A stretch of DNA of 64,000 nt from Microbacterium croceum (GCF_023091245.1 NZ_JAHWXN010000001.1:310001-374000); one strand, 5' to 3'; counted from the stretch's first letter, positions 26,269 to 35,366 are shown. The notes: a model not told the origin generated them from the sequence alone. Made by a program: numbers and translations.

Positions 26269-26304
26269 GAACGCCGCGCACCCCGGGTGGGATACGCGGC
26301 GTTC
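26269..26304 (-). terminator. Hairpin downstream of the aquaporin gene
   Basis: GAACGCCGCG (26269-26278) and CGCGGCGTTC (26295-26304) pair perfectly over 10 bp, 14 nt past the stop. Confidence 0.6.
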
Positions 26305-26317
26305 CGGAGAGAAGGAG

Positions 26318-26980
26318 TTACTCGCCGGCGGCGATCTTCTTCGCGTCCTCGGTGTTGAGCACGCGGAACAGGATCGCGGCGATCACGGCGCCGACGATCG
26401 GGGCGGCGAAGTAGAGCCACAGCGAGCTCCAGGCGAAGTGACCGCTGACGGAGAGGCCGAGCGCGACGGCCGGGTTGAAGCCACCGCCCGAGATCGAGCC
26501 GACCGTGGTCGCACCGACGAACACGACGCCACCGATCGCGAGACCGTAGAAGGAGTTGCCCGCGGTGTCCTTCGAGGTGGCGACGTTGAGCACGACGTAC
26601 ACGAGGATCAGGGTGAACAACGCCTCGACGAGGAAGGCAGGGCCGACCTCGATGACCATGGCCTTCTCACCGGCCGGCCACACGGTCAGGCTCACGAGAG
26701 CCGCGAGCACGCCACCGACGAGCTGGGCGATGAGATAGGCGATGAAGTCGGCGACGCTGAGGCCGCCGCGCAGGAAGACACCCACCGAGACGGCGGGGTT
26801 CAGGTGTGCACCCGAGATGTGGCCCGTCGCGTAGACGAGGACGGCGAGCGTGAAACCGATGGCCAGCGGGGTCAGCGGGTTGCCGCTGTTGACCGCGGCG
26901 ATGATCGCGAGGACGAACAGGAAGGTCGCGAGCGCTTCGGCGAGCGCCTTGCGTGCGGTACCGGTCATGAGTGGGCTCAT
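26318..26980 (-). CDS. MIP-family channel (aquaporin or glycerol facilitator)
   Basis: 220 residues with six membrane helices. Both half-helix NPA motifs are present: SGAHLNPAVSVG and SGGGFNPAVALG. It should conduct water and perhaps small neutral solutes; the selectivity residues cannot be judged here. Start choice is between ATG 26980 and ATG 26968, neither with a strong ribosome-binding site. It is transcribed alone and ended by the hairpin at 26269-26304. Confidence 0.9.
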   Translation of the reverse strand: MSPLMTGTARKALAEALATFLFVLAIIAAVNSGNPLTPLAIGFTLAVLVYATGHISGAHLNPAVSVGVFLRGGLSVADFIAYLIAQLVGGVLAALVSLTVWPAGEKAMVIEVGPAFLVEALFTLILVYVVLNVATSKDTAGNSFYGLAIGGVVFVGATTVGSISGGGFNPAVALGLSVSGHFAWSSLWLYFAAPIVGAVIAAILFRVLNTEDAKKIAAGE

Positions 26981-27182
26981 TTCTTGTGAGGTTGTGGAGC
27001 GATCCGCGTGATCGCCCGCGCACTCGGCCGGCTCTGCCGCCTCTCGCGCGACCACAATCTATCGACTCGGGGCCTCCTCCACGCGGGGGGCGCGCGGGGT
27101 TTCTGTGAGAATGCTGAACGTCGCGGATCGGAGAGAACCGCCCGAGGATCGAGGCGGAGATCACCGCTGCCACCGTGCGGAG

Positions 27183-28199
27183 CTAGAGCCAGCCCTTCCG
27201 CTTGAACGCGGCGTACAGCCCGAGACCCATCGCGAGCATCATCGCGATCGCCATCGGGTACCCCAGCACCCAGTGCAGCTCCGGCATGTGGTCGAAGTTC
27301 ATGCCGTAGATCGTTCCGACCAGGGTGGGCGCGAACAGGATCGCCGCCCAGCCGGAGATCTTCTTGACCTCGTCGTTCTGGCGGATGCTCAGCTCGGTCA
27401 TCCGCCGCATCTCCTCGTTCTGGCGGCGGGCGACGATCGTCGACTCCACCGTCAGGGCGTTGTCGAGCACCGTGCGGAAAGTGTTCGCCCGGTCGGCGAC
27501 GCGCAGCGTGTGGTCGAGCACGTCACGCAGGTAGCGCTGCAACTCCTCGTCGACCAGGTACTTCTCGGAGCCGCGCAACAACGCCTCCAGCATCCCCGAC
27601 AGCGGCTGCGTCGCGCGCTGGAAGTCGATGACCTCGCGACCGAGCTCGTAGATGCGCTGCGTCGCGTCCACGTCATCCTCGAACAGCTGACTCTCGATCT
27701 CGTCGATGTCGTTCTCGAGCCCCGCCAGCACGGGAGAGTACTCGTCGACCACCTCGTCGAGAATCGCGTACAGCACGGCCTCCGGCCCGCGCGCGAGCAG
27801 TGTCGGGTCGTCCTCGAGGCGGCGACGCACGCGTCCGAGATCCGGCGACTCGGCGTGACGGATCGTCACGACGAAGTCGGGTCCGACCACGACGTGCACT
27901 TCGCCGAACTCGACCTCCTCGGCCTCATCGAGATACCGCGCCGGTCGCAGCACCATGAAGAGCACATCGCCATAACGCTCGAGCTTGGAGCGCTGATGCC
28001 CGGCGAGCGCATCCTCCACGACGAGCGCGTGGATGCCGAACTCGTCCGCGACCTCACGGATCTCCTCTTCGCTGGGGCGGTACAGTCCGATCCAGCTCAT
28101 GCCCTGCCGCTCGCGCATCCGCTCGAACGTCTCACTGAGACTCTGCGGGTTCTCCGTGCGGATGCCGTCGACGTAGATCGCGTTGTCGATGATCGTCAT
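27183..28199 (-). CDS. corA: CorA-family magnesium/cobalt transporter
   Basis: 338 residues. A cytoplasmic alpha/beta N-terminal domain, long helical coiled region (EYSPVLAGLENDIDEIESQLF...), then two membrane helices at the C-terminus with the signature YGMNFDHMPEL between them. It forms a pentameric divalent-cation channel. ATG 28199 has GAAGGGAGC 4-5 nt upstream. The C-terminal KRKGWL basic tail is usual. A serine-hydrolase-like lipoprotein gene is 40 nt upstream on the same strand. Confidence 0.93.
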   Translation of the reverse strand: MTIIDNAIYVDGIRTENPQSLSETFERMRERQGMSWIGLYRPSEEEIREVADEFGIHALVVEDALAGHQRSKLERYGDVLFMVLRPARYLDEAEEVEFGEVHVVVGPDFVVTIRHAESPDLGRVRRRLEDDPTLLARGPEAVLYAILDEVVDEYSPVLAGLENDIDEIESQLFEDDVDATQRIYELGREVIDFQRATQPLSGMLEALLRGSEKYLVDEELQRYLRDVLDHTLRVADRANTFRTVLDNALTVESTIVARRQNEEMRRMTELSIRQNDEVKKISGWAAILFAPTLVGTIYGMNFDHMPELHWVLGYPMAIAMMLAMGLGLYAAFKRKGWL

Positions 28200-28238
28200 C
28201 GACGCTCCCTTCGGATGTCGCCGCAGGTCAGACCGGGA

Positions 28239-29519
28239 TCACTCCGCGGGCGGGGGGACGCAGGTGAGGGCTGCTGCGCCGATCGCCTCGTGGTACTGCT
28301 CCGCGGTGAACGGCAGACCGAACTCGGGCGCCGTCTGGCCCTCGGCGGCGGGGGCCTTCGACGCGATCGCCGCGAGCTCCCAGGAGAGGTAGGCGGCGAT
28401 GTTGCCGGCAGCGGTGGAGTCGTTGAGGACCACGGCCACCGTGAAGCCGGTCGTCGGGTCGGAGTAGGCGGCTGTGGCGTATCCGGGTGTCCACCCGTGC
28501 TGCCCGACGAGGGAGCCGACGAGGTAGGCACCTCCCGTGGCCTGGTACCACGATGGCGCGGAAGCGCTGACCGGGAGCGGGGAACCGAAGCGGTCCGGCT
28601 CCTCCTTGGTACGCAGTACCTGCTTCGCCTCCGCCTGGATGTACCGGCCGAGGTCGGTGATGGTCGAGACGGCGCCCGAATCCGTGAAGCCGCTGCTGGC
28701 GGACAGCGTGGTGATGTCTACGGGCGCTGCACAGGTGTAGCCACCCTCGACCGCGGGAAGATAGTGCCCGTTCAGCACGGCTCCGGTCGACGGCGGAGCC
28801 GCAGCGTCGCCCGGCAGCGATGTGTCGGCCAGCCCCAGGGGCTGCGTGACGTATTCCGCGATCAGCTCTGACGCCGACATCCCCGAGGCGCGCTCCAGCG
28901 CGAGGCCCAGGAGCAGGTATCCGGCGTCGGAATCGCGGTAGGTGGTGTGCGGCGCGATCCGCTCCCGCCCCAGGCCGTACCCGGCCAGTTCGAGCGGGGA
29001 CCAGATCCGGCCCGGCGTGTTCATCCACGCAGACTTCACGGTCGCCTCGGACGAGCCGGCGCCGCTGGTGCCGTTGCAGAGGTCGAGGAGGGTGATGTCC
29101 TTCATGTCTGCCACGCCGGAGACGTACTCGGGGACGGGAGCGTCGAGCTCGACGGTGCCCTCATCGGCCAGCGCGTAGAGCACGTCGCAGGTCATCAGGC
29201 GCGTCACATCCGCGATCCGGAAGGACATGTCGGTGTCGACGGGAGCGCCGTCCTTCTCGGTCGTGCCGACACCGGTCACCCAGGATCCGGCCCAGGGCAC
29301 CCAGACGCCGACGACCGCGCCGGTGGCACCGGATGCGACCAGAGCGTTGTCGACGGCCTCTTGCATCGCGGCGACCGTGTCGTCGGGGAGCGCCCCGTCG
29401 ACCTGAGCGGGCGGCGTGTACGTGAAGGTGTCCTCCGCAGTACAACCGGTGAGGACGAGACCGAGCACGACCGCACTGGCCGCGGCGGCGCGCCACCGGC
29501 GCGACGAGAGAAGCTGCAT
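28239..29519 (-). CDS. Beta-lactamase/PBP-like lipoprotein with degenerate active site
   Basis: 426 residues. Lipobox LTGC (Cys26) anchors it to the outer face of the membrane. The fold is that of class C beta-lactamase/serine hydrolases (FRIADVTRLMTCDVLYALADEGTVELDAPV; YLLLGLALERASGMSASELI; HGWTPGY). However, the catalytic SxxK tetrad reads D104-V-T-R107 and the YxN motif reads D-S-D near 196-198, so nucleophile, general base and tyrosine are all replaced. It is likely a non-enzymatic binding protein for peptidoglycan or a regulator; neighbours (CorA) give no clue. No clear ribosome-binding site precedes the ATG at 29519. Confidence 0.82.
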   Translation of the reverse strand: MQLLSSRRWRAAAASAVVLGLVLTGCTAEDTFTYTPPAQVDGALPDDTVAAMQEAVDNALVASGATGAVVGVWVPWAGSWVTGVGTTEKDGAPVDTDMSFRIADVTRLMTCDVLYALADEGTVELDAPVPEYVSGVADMKDITLLDLCNGTSGAGSSEATVKSAWMNTPGRIWSPLELAGYGLGRERIAPHTTYRDSDAGYLLLGLALERASGMSASELIAEYVTQPLGLADTSLPGDAAAPPSTGAVLNGHYLPAVEGGYTCAAPVDITTLSASSGFTDSGAVSTITDLGRYIQAEAKQVLRTKEEPDRFGSPLPVSASAPSWYQATGGAYLVGSLVGQHGWTPGYATAAYSDPTTGFTVAVVLNDSTAAGNIAAYLSWELAAIASKAPAAEGQTAPEFGLPFTAEQYHEAIGAAALTCVPPPAE

Positions 29520-29594
29520 GGAAGGAAACCCCCGAGATGATGTCTCCCGAGTCTAGAACGCGGATGCTGAAAGACCACCCCGCGCGACGCGGCA

Positions 29595-29600
29595 TAGGGT
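29595..29600 (+). promoter_or_regulatory. -10 element TAGGGT for leaderless DUF2470 transcript
   Basis: TAGGGT, 6 nt, then GTG 29607; an earlier in-frame GTG at 29601 would sit directly on the element and is unlikely. Confidence 0.45.
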
Positions 29601-29606
29601 GTGAAT

Positions 29607-29921
29607 GTGCCCCACACCTTCGATGCCGACGTGATCGCCGCCGTGCTGCGTCACATGAACGGCGACCACACCGACGACAACCTCCTCATCGCCCGGGCGT
29701 TCTCCCCGGTCGACGGCGACGCGATCACGGCATCGGTGATGACCGGCTTCGATGGTGACGGCGGGGCGTGGGACGTCACCCGCCATGGCGTCACGACCGA
29801 GCTGAGAGTGGCGTGGCCCGGCGGCCCCATCACCGACCGCCCCGCGGTGCGCCGCGAAGTCGTCGCGATCTACGACGCCGCGTGCGAGCGCCTGGGCATC
29901 GAGCCGCGCCCGCACGACTGA
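29607..29921 (+). CDS. DUF2470 (HugZ C-terminal-like) heme-associated protein
   Basis: 104 residues with the DUF2470 signature FDADVIAAVLRHMNGDHTDDNLLIARAF and TRHGVTTELRVAWPGGPITDRPAVRREVVAIY. In HugZ-type heme-degrading proteins this domain follows a split-barrel domain; here it stands alone, 75 nt upstream of a heme oxygenase gene. A heme-binding or heme-handover role is inferred. The GTG 29607 start fits a leaderless promoter. Confidence 0.85.
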   Translation: MPHTFDADVIAAVLRHMNGDHTDDNLLIARAFSPVDGDAITASVMTGFDGDGGAWDVTRHGVTTELRVAWPGGPITDRPAVRREVVAIYDAACERLGIEPRPHD

Positions 29922-29971
29922 TCCCCAGGATACGCATCGGAGATTCATGCGCCTCCGGGTTTCGTGACGAC

Positions 29972-29990
29972 TTAGGTAACCCTTACACTG
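29972..29990 (+). promoter_or_regulatory. DtxR/IdeR-like iron box over the hmuO promoter
   Basis: TTAGGTAACCCTTACACTG matches the 19-bp DtxR/IdeR consensus best in its left half (TTAGGT.A.CCT). It overlaps the -10 candidate TACACT (29984-29989), which lies 6 nt before ATG 29996. Repression by iron is expected for heme oxygenase genes in related actinobacteria. Confidence 0.5.
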
Positions 29991-29995
29991 AGGTC

Positions 29996-30643
29996 ATGTC
30001 CGAGATCCTGTCCTTCTCCGCCGCCCTCCGGGAGCGCTCCTCCGGGTCGCACTCGCGCAGCGAGACCGCCGGCTTCATGTCCGACCTTCTCAAGGGAGAG
30101 GGCTCTCGCGAGGACTACATCGCCCTCGTCGCGCAGCACTACTTCATCTACGACGCGCTCGAAGGTGCCGGCGAGCGCCTGCGTCACGACCCGGTGGTCT
30201 CCGTGTTCCTCAGCGACAAGCTCACGCGCCTTCCCGCGCTCGAGGCCGACCTGGAGTTCCTGCTGGGTGCCGACTGGCGCGAGCAGATCGTCGCCCTGCC
30301 GACGACCCAGCGCTACGTGGAGCGCATCCGTCAGGTCGGCGCGACCTGGCCAGGCGGATTCGTCGCGCACCACTACACGCGCTACCTCGGCGACCTGTCC
30401 GGCGGTATCTTCATCGGCCGCGTGATGGCGCGTCGCTTCGGCTTCGAGACGAACGGGATCGGTTTCTACCTGTTCGACGACATCGCCGACCCCGCCGCGT
30501 TCAAGGACGTCTACCGCGAGCAGCTCGACTCCGCCCCGTGGGACGACGCCGAGCGCGAGCGCGTGATCGACGAGGTCCTGCTCGCCTACCGCTTCAACAC
30601 CGAGCTGTTCGAGGACCTCGACCGGGCACGCGCCGCCGCCTGA
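29996..30643 (+). CDS. hmuO: Heme oxygenase (biliverdin-producing)
   Basis: 215 residues of the all-helical HO family. The proximal heme histidine lies in SGSHSRSETAGFM and the distal glycine-rich kink in GDLSGGIFIGRVM. It opens heme to biliverdin, CO and iron, here most likely for iron acquisition. Directly downstream of the DUF2470 gene and behind an iron-box-like site. The ATG at 29996 coincides with the expected transcription start of TACACT. Confidence 0.92.
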   Translation: MSEILSFSAALRERSSGSHSRSETAGFMSDLLKGEGSREDYIALVAQHYFIYDALEGAGERLRHDPVVSVFLSDKLTRLPALEADLEFLLGADWREQIVALPTTQRYVERIRQVGATWPGGFVAHHYTRYLGDLSGGIFIGRVMARRFGFETNGIGFYLFDDIADPAAFKDVYREQLDSAPWDDAERERVIDEVLLAYRFNTELFEDLDRARAAA

Positions 30644-30660
30644 GCTGTCGACCCCTGGGG

Positions 30661-30684
30661 GCCTTTCGACAGGCTCAGGGACCC
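30661..30684 (-). repeat. Interspersed GGTCCCTGAGC-type repeat, copy 1
   Basis: On the minus strand it reads GGGTCCCTGAGCC then TGTCGAAAGGC. It lies between the convergent hmuO and helicase genes. Related copies are at 44645-44667 and 53229-53252, and a decayed one at 42325-42341. Confidence 0.7.
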
Positions 30685-30704
30685 GACCGCGTGGGGTCGC
30701 TGCG

Positions 30705-32099
30705 TCAGCTCTTCGGGATCTCCGGAGTAGATGCCGCCAGCCAGGAATCGCGCATGAACCGACGCACATCCTCGTCGACACGGATGTCCCGGGGCCGCAG
30801 CGCGCGTGACAGGTACAGCCCTTCCAGCGAGGTCAGCCGGCTCAACGCGACATAGGTCTGACCCGGCGCGAAGGCCCCCGACCCGAGGTCGATGATCGCG
30901 CGCTCGTACGTCTTGCCCTGCGACTTGTGGATCGTCACGGCCCACGCCAACCGCAACGGGAACTGCGTGAACTCGGCGACCACGTCACGACTGAGCTTCT
31001 TGGTGTTCTGGTCGTACGCGTAGCGGAATCGCTCCCAGACAGCCGGTTCGACGTCGACCTCCTCGCCGTCGATGTCCACGCGCACAGAGCTGCCGAGGAT
31101 GCGCACCACCGTGCCGATCGTGCCGTTCACCCAGCGCGGGGGCTCGCCCGTCATCGCGGTGTCGTTGCGAAGGAACATCACCTGCGCCCCGACCTTGAGC
31201 TTGAGCTCCGCCTCGGCGGGCAGCGAGGCCTCGCCACGGCCGAAGTCGCCGCTCACCTCGGCGCGCGCCGTCTGCTCCTTGCCTGCGAGCGCGGCGAGGT
31301 GACGGCTGTTGATGCCGTTGACGATGTCGTTGCGCGTGGCCAGGGTGATCATCGGCACCTCGCCCGGTTCCGGCTCCGGAGGCTTTCGCGCCCCCTGGGC
31401 GTTGAGCACTCCGGCGATCTCGGCCGTGACCCGCCCGTAGCGCACGGCATTGAGCATGGCCTTGAAGCCGTCATCCGATTGGCGGTGGATCTGCACCAGC
31501 TCTCGCACGTGCAGCTTCGCCCTGGTGTCGACCTCGAAGAGCCCCTGCTGGTCGGACGAGCCCGTCCCCCCGGAGCCGCCCGCCCACACCTTCGCGTCGA
31601 AGAACCAGAACGAGCGGTAGTGGTCCTGCACATAGCGCGCTTCGTCGCCGCGCGGAGGCACGGGCGCCAGCTGATACGGGTCGCCGAACATCACGACCTG
31701 CACCCCGCCGAACGGTTCTCCCCGCCGGCCCCGCGCCTGGCGGAGCGACCGGTCGATCGCATCCATGAGATCGGCGTTGACCATCGAGATCTCGTCGATG
31801 ACCAGGGTCTCGATGGCGTTCAGGATGCGGCGGGTGGCGTCGTTCTGATCGATGTCGCCATCACCGATCAGGCCGATCGGCAGACGGAACAGCGAGTGGA
31901 TCGTCTGTCCTTCGACATTGAGCGCTGCGACCCCGGTGGGTGCGCAGATCGCGATCTGCTTCTTGGTGTTCCACGCGAAGTACTGCAGCAGGGTCGACTT
32001 TCCCGTGCCGGCACGTCCGGTGATGAACACGTGCTCGCTGGTGTCCTCGATGAGACGGAACAGCTCGTGCTGCTCGTCGGACAGGGCGGGATGGGACAC
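30705..32099 (-). CDS. PIF1-like superfamily 1B DNA helicase
   Basis: 464 residues. Walker A GRAGTGKST, Walker B VIDEISMV, GDPYQLAPV (motif III), and near the C-terminus AVTIHKSQGKTYERAIIDL and YVALSRLTSLEGLYL identify the PIF1/RecD2-type 5'-3' helicases. These resolve G-quadruplexes, R-loops or stalled forks; the cellular role here is not set by context. The GTG at 32099 starts at MSHPALS-; upstream Shine-Dalgarno is weak. Confidence 0.88.
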   Translation of the reverse strand: MSHPALSDEQHELFRLIEDTSEHVFITGRAGTGKSTLLQYFAWNTKKQIAICAPTGVAALNVEGQTIHSLFRLPIGLIGDGDIDQNDATRRILNAIETLVIDEISMVNADLMDAIDRSLRQARGRRGEPFGGVQVVMFGDPYQLAPVPPRGDEARYVQDHYRSFWFFDAKVWAGGSGGTGSSDQQGLFEVDTRAKLHVRELVQIHRQSDDGFKAMLNAVRYGRVTAEIAGVLNAQGARKPPEPEPGEVPMITLATRNDIVNGINSRHLAALAGKEQTARAEVSGDFGRGEASLPAEAELKLKVGAQVMFLRNDTAMTGEPPRWVNGTIGTVVRILGSSVRVDIDGEEVDVEPAVWERFRYAYDQNTKKLSRDVVAEFTQFPLRLAWAVTIHKSQGKTYERAIIDLGSGAFAPGQTYVALSRLTSLEGLYLSRALRPRDIRVDEDVRRFMRDSWLAASTPEIPKS

Positions 32100-32202
32100 G
32101 GATCTCTCACGGGGAAGCGGATGGATGCAGAGGCTCCCCCATGCTACGGCCAGGTTCCAGCCGGCACCTCGTGGCGCTCGGCATCGTCTCAGGACGCACT
32201 CC

Positions 32203-32208
32203 TAGACT
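32203..32208 (+). promoter_or_regulatory. -10 element TAGACT for leaderless transcript
   Basis: TAGACT, 6 nt (GGCGCC), then ATG 32215. Confidence 0.5.
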
Positions 32209-32214
32209 GGCGCC

Positions 32215-33285
32215 ATGAACCAGGTGGAGACGACGGCGCCTCGGCGCGCCCGTCTCGCCGTCGATCTCGCGATGCTGACGGTCGTCGGACTGCTCCTGGT
32301 CGCGGCCATCGGCGCCGGCGCCTCCACGCTGTACCAGCAGTTCTATGGCCCGTCCGCGTTCGTCACCCGCTACCTCGACCTGCTCTCCGCGGGGCGGGCG
32401 GCCGACGCGCTGCGCATCCCCGGAGTCGCCGTCGACCGGGAGACCCTCGCTCAGGCGGGCGTCGCCCCTGGAGCCTCCGAGGCGATGCTCCGCCATGCCG
32501 CGCTGGCACCGCTGACCGACGTGCATATCGATGCCGAGGAACCTGTCGACGGCGGGACCGCCGTGACCGTCAGCTACCAGGCCGGCGGCCACGAGGGCAC
32601 CACCACCTTCCTCGTCGCCCAGGACGGCTGGGTCGGCGTCACCCCCAACTGGCGATTCACGACCAGTCCGCTCGCCGTTGTCGATCTCACCCTCCGTGGT
32701 GCCGACCAGTTCGCCGTCAACGGGTTCGAGGTGGACCGCCGGCAGATCTCGACGGACGGCGCCGAGGCCGGCGCTCTCGATCCGCTCTCCCTCCTCGTGT
32801 TCACACCGGGCCTCTACTCGGTGACGGTCGACACCGCGATCGCCGAGGCGACCGGCATCGGCGTGCTCGCCGACACCCCTCTCGCCATCACTCCCCTCGA
32901 CGTGCAGACGACCCCGACGAAGGAGTTCGTCGAGGTCGTGCAGGAGCGTGTCGAGGAGTTCCTCACACAGTGCACGTCGCAGGAGGTCCTTCAACCCACG
33001 GCCTGCCCGTTCGGACTTCAGGTCAGCAACCGCATCGCCTCCCTGCCGAAGTGGTCGATCGCTCAGCAGCCCCGAGTGACCGTGGCTCCGGATGGCGGGC
33101 ACTGGCAGATTCCCCCTGCGGACGCCGTGGCGCACGTCGAGGTCGAGATCCAGTCGCTGTTCGATGGCTCGATCGAGCCCGTCTCGGAAGACGTCCCCTT
33201 CCAGGTCAACGGATCCATCGTGATCCTGCCCAACGGCTCGGCGTCGATCCGCGTCGGCTCACCCGGCGAGCCCGAAGGGGACTGA
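32215..33285 (+). CDS. Membrane-anchored extracytoplasmic protein of unknown function
   Basis: 356 residues. One N-terminal membrane helix (LAMLTVVGLLLVAAIGAGAS) is followed by a long soluble part with NTF2-like beginnings (FVTRYLDLLSAGRAADALRIPG) and repeated beta-rich segments (VSYQAGGHEGTTTFLVAQDGW; VAHVEVEIQSLFDG). Two cysteines (QCTSQEVLQPTACPF) could form a disulfide outside. I cannot assign a family. The ATG start is fixed by TAGACT at 6 nt. Convergent with the CopD-CtaG gene, 15 nt apart. Confidence 0.7.
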   Translation: MNQVETTAPRRARLAVDLAMLTVVGLLLVAAIGAGASTLYQQFYGPSAFVTRYLDLLSAGRAADALRIPGVAVDRETLAQAGVAPGASEAMLRHAALAPLTDVHIDAEEPVDGGTAVTVSYQAGGHEGTTTFLVAQDGWVGVTPNWRFTTSPLAVVDLTLRGADQFAVNGFEVDRRQISTDGAEAGALDPLSLLVFTPGLYSVTVDTAIAEATGIGVLADTPLAITPLDVQTTPTKEFVEVVQERVEEFLTQCTSQEVLQPTACPFGLQVSNRIASLPKWSIAQQPRVTVAPDGGHWQIPPADAVAHVEVEIQSLFDGSIEPVSEDVPFQVNGSIVILPNGSASIRVGSPGEPEGD

Positions 33286-33300
33286 CCTCCGCGCCCGCCG

Positions 33301-35301
33301 TCAGGCGCGCTCGCCCTGACGACGGTCGCGTTCGGCGAGCGCCGCGAGCTTCGCGTTGTACTCCTCGAGCTCGGCGTCGCCCGTGCGATCGGCATGCCGG
33401 TCGCCGCGGCGCTGCACCTTGGTGTCGTCACGGCTCCACTGGATCGCGACGGTGATCGCGAGGATCAGCGTCGGGATCTCGCCGATCGACCAGGCGACGC
33501 CGCCGCCGATGTACTGATCGTCGATCGGCTCGGGGCCCCAGGTGCGCCCCATGGAGCCGAACCAGTCGGCGACCATCAGCCCCTCCTGCATCATGATCGC
33601 CATGCCGAAGAAGGCGTGCATCGCCATCACCGCGATCAGGGTGATCAGGCGGCCGGCGTAGGGCAGGCGGTAGGGCACGGGGTCCGCGCCGATCAGGCTC
33701 AACACGAAGAGGTAGCCCGAGATCAGGAAGTGCGCGACCATCCACTCGTGACCGAGGTGCTCGTACATCGACCAGCGCACGAGGTCGGTGAAGTAGAAGG
33801 CCCACAGCGACAGGATGAAGATCCCCGCCGCGACGAACGGATGCGTGACCACGCGGGAGAACGGGGAGTGCACCGCCCACATGATCCACTCGCGGCCACC
33901 ACGGGTGTCGTCGTCGCGCTTGTGGATGGCACGCAGGGCGAGCGTGACCGGCGCCCCGCTCACGAGCAGCAGCGGGATCGCCATCGACAGCATCATGTGC
34001 CCGAGCATGTGCACGCTGAACAGGTACTCCTGATACGCGTTGATCGGGCCTCCGGTGACCCAGACCAGCATCAGCATGCCCAGCACCCAGAAGATGGTGC
34101 GATAGATCGGCCAGCGGTCGCCGCGACGATGCAGGCGGATGACGCCGGCGAGGTAGAAGAACAGCCCGAACCCGGCAGCGACCAGCCACAGGATGTCGAG
34201 GTCCCATGCCGTGAACCAGCGGTCGATGGTGAACTCCGGCGGCAGCGCGCTGCGGGTCAGCACCTCGGCGGGTGTCTGAGCGAACGCCACCTCACCGGTC
34301 GGCGGAGGGGTGCGCGCGAGCGCGGCCGCGGCGCCCGACGCCAGGCCCATGAGCGCGACCTCGCACAGCACCAGCATCCAGAACCAACGGGAGGCGCGTT
34401 CCCCTGCCAGCTTCGGGATCAGCCGCGTACGGTACCAGGCGCCCAGCAGGCCCATGCCGCCCAGCAGCACGACCTTCGCGATCAGGATGGTGCCGTACGG
34501 CGTCCACAGGGCACTCCAGTCGCCGAGCGCGACGACCGAGCGCGCGACGCCCGAGACGGCGACCACGATGAACGCGACGATCGCGAGCGTGGAGTACCGG
34601 GCCACGAGGCGCGGAAGGTCGACGTCCGGGCGACCGCGGAGCACCACGAGCAGCAGCAGTCCGCCGAGCCAGACCGCAGCGCCGATGGTGTGCAGCAGGA
34701 TCGAGTTGACCGCGACGTTGTGACCGGCGAGATCGCCCGCGTGGCCCTGCGTGGCCAGGGGCAGGAACGAGGCGGCCGCGAGGATCGCGGTGAGCAGAGT
34801 CGTGGTCCAGCTGCGCCACGCGAAGGCGAGCACCGTGATGACCGCGCCGAACACGGTCGTGATGAGCCACGACTGGCCCAGCGGCAGCGTGAGCAGGAAG
34901 CGGCCGAGCTGCGCACCGAACTCCCGCTCGAGGCTGAGCTTCGGTGCGAATGCGACCATGAAGGCGAGGAAGCCGGCGAGACCCGCGGCGACGGTGAAGA
35001 CCGCGGCTCCGATGGAGGCGACGTTGAGGGCGCTGTCGAACGACTTGTCACCGCTGCGCAGCGCGAACAGCGCGAGCACCAGGGAGCCGAGCATCGCGGC
35101 GCCGGCCATGTTCATGATCAGCTTCGCGATCGGTGTGCCCCAGAGCACGAACGGGCCCGGATCCTGCAGCAGCGGCGTCTTGGCCCCACCGCCGATGAGG
35201 AGGGCGATGACCACGGCCACGAGCGCAGCGGCGATCAGGATCGCCACGCCGGCGACGCGATACGCCGAACTCCGGCTGGTCGTAGCGGCGCGGGAACTCA
35301 C
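33301..35301 (-). CDS. CopD-CtaG fusion: copper-handling and cytochrome c oxidase assembly membrane protein
   Basis: 666 residues with about 13-14 membrane helices. The N-terminal half (to about 340) has CopD features (HNVAVNSILLHTIGAAVWLGGLLLL), the C-terminal half the caa3-type CtaG block (FSVHMLGHMMLSMAIPLLLVSGAPV; HPFVAAGIFILSLWAFYFT; HFLISGYLFVLSLIGADP). Such fusions are common in actinobacteria and are thought to supply copper to the aa3 oxidase; copper resistance is an alternative. The GTG 35301 start has TAGGCT exactly 6 nt upstream. A charged cytoplasmic tail ends the protein. Confidence 0.9.
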   Translation of the reverse strand: MSSRAATTSRSSAYRVAGVAILIAAALVAVVIALLIGGGAKTPLLQDPGPFVLWGTPIAKLIMNMAGAAMLGSLVLALFALRSGDKSFDSALNVASIGAAVFTVAAGLAGFLAFMVAFAPKLSLEREFGAQLGRFLLTLPLGQSWLITTVFGAVITVLAFAWRSWTTTLLTAILAAASFLPLATQGHAGDLAGHNVAVNSILLHTIGAAVWLGGLLLLVVLRGRPDVDLPRLVARYSTLAIVAFIVVAVSGVARSVVALGDWSALWTPYGTILIAKVVLLGGMGLLGAWYRTRLIPKLAGERASRWFWMLVLCEVALMGLASGAAAALARTPPPTGEVAFAQTPAEVLTRSALPPEFTIDRWFTAWDLDILWLVAAGFGLFFYLAGVIRLHRRGDRWPIYRTIFWVLGMLMLVWVTGGPINAYQEYLFSVHMLGHMMLSMAIPLLLVSGAPVTLALRAIHKRDDDTRGGREWIMWAVHSPFSRVVTHPFVAAGIFILSLWAFYFTDLVRWSMYEHLGHEWMVAHFLISGYLFVLSLIGADPVPYRLPYAGRLITLIAVMAMHAFFGMAIMMQEGLMVADWFGSMGRTWGPEPIDDQYIGGGVAWSIGEIPTLILAITVAIQWSRDDTKVQRRGDRHADRTGDAELEEYNAKLAALAERDRRQGERA

Positions 35302-35307
35302 CCCTCC

Positions 35308-35313
35308 AGCCTA
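35308..35313 (-). promoter_or_regulatory. -10 element TAGGCT for leaderless CopD-CtaG transcript
   Basis: TAGGCT, 6 nt (GGAGGG), then GTG 35301. The 6 nt is purine-rich and could also act as a very closely spaced Shine-Dalgarno. Confidence 0.4.
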
Positions 35314-35366
35314 AGCCGCGGATCCACGGCGTCCGACCTGCCCGGCGGTATCCGTCCGGACATGCA

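Noticed and set aside
30927..33455. 842-codon open frame opposite the helicase gene and across the 32215 gene
   Set aside because: It is antisense to the PIF1-like helicase, Arg/Asp/His-rich and low in sequence sense. High-GC codon bias creates such shadows.
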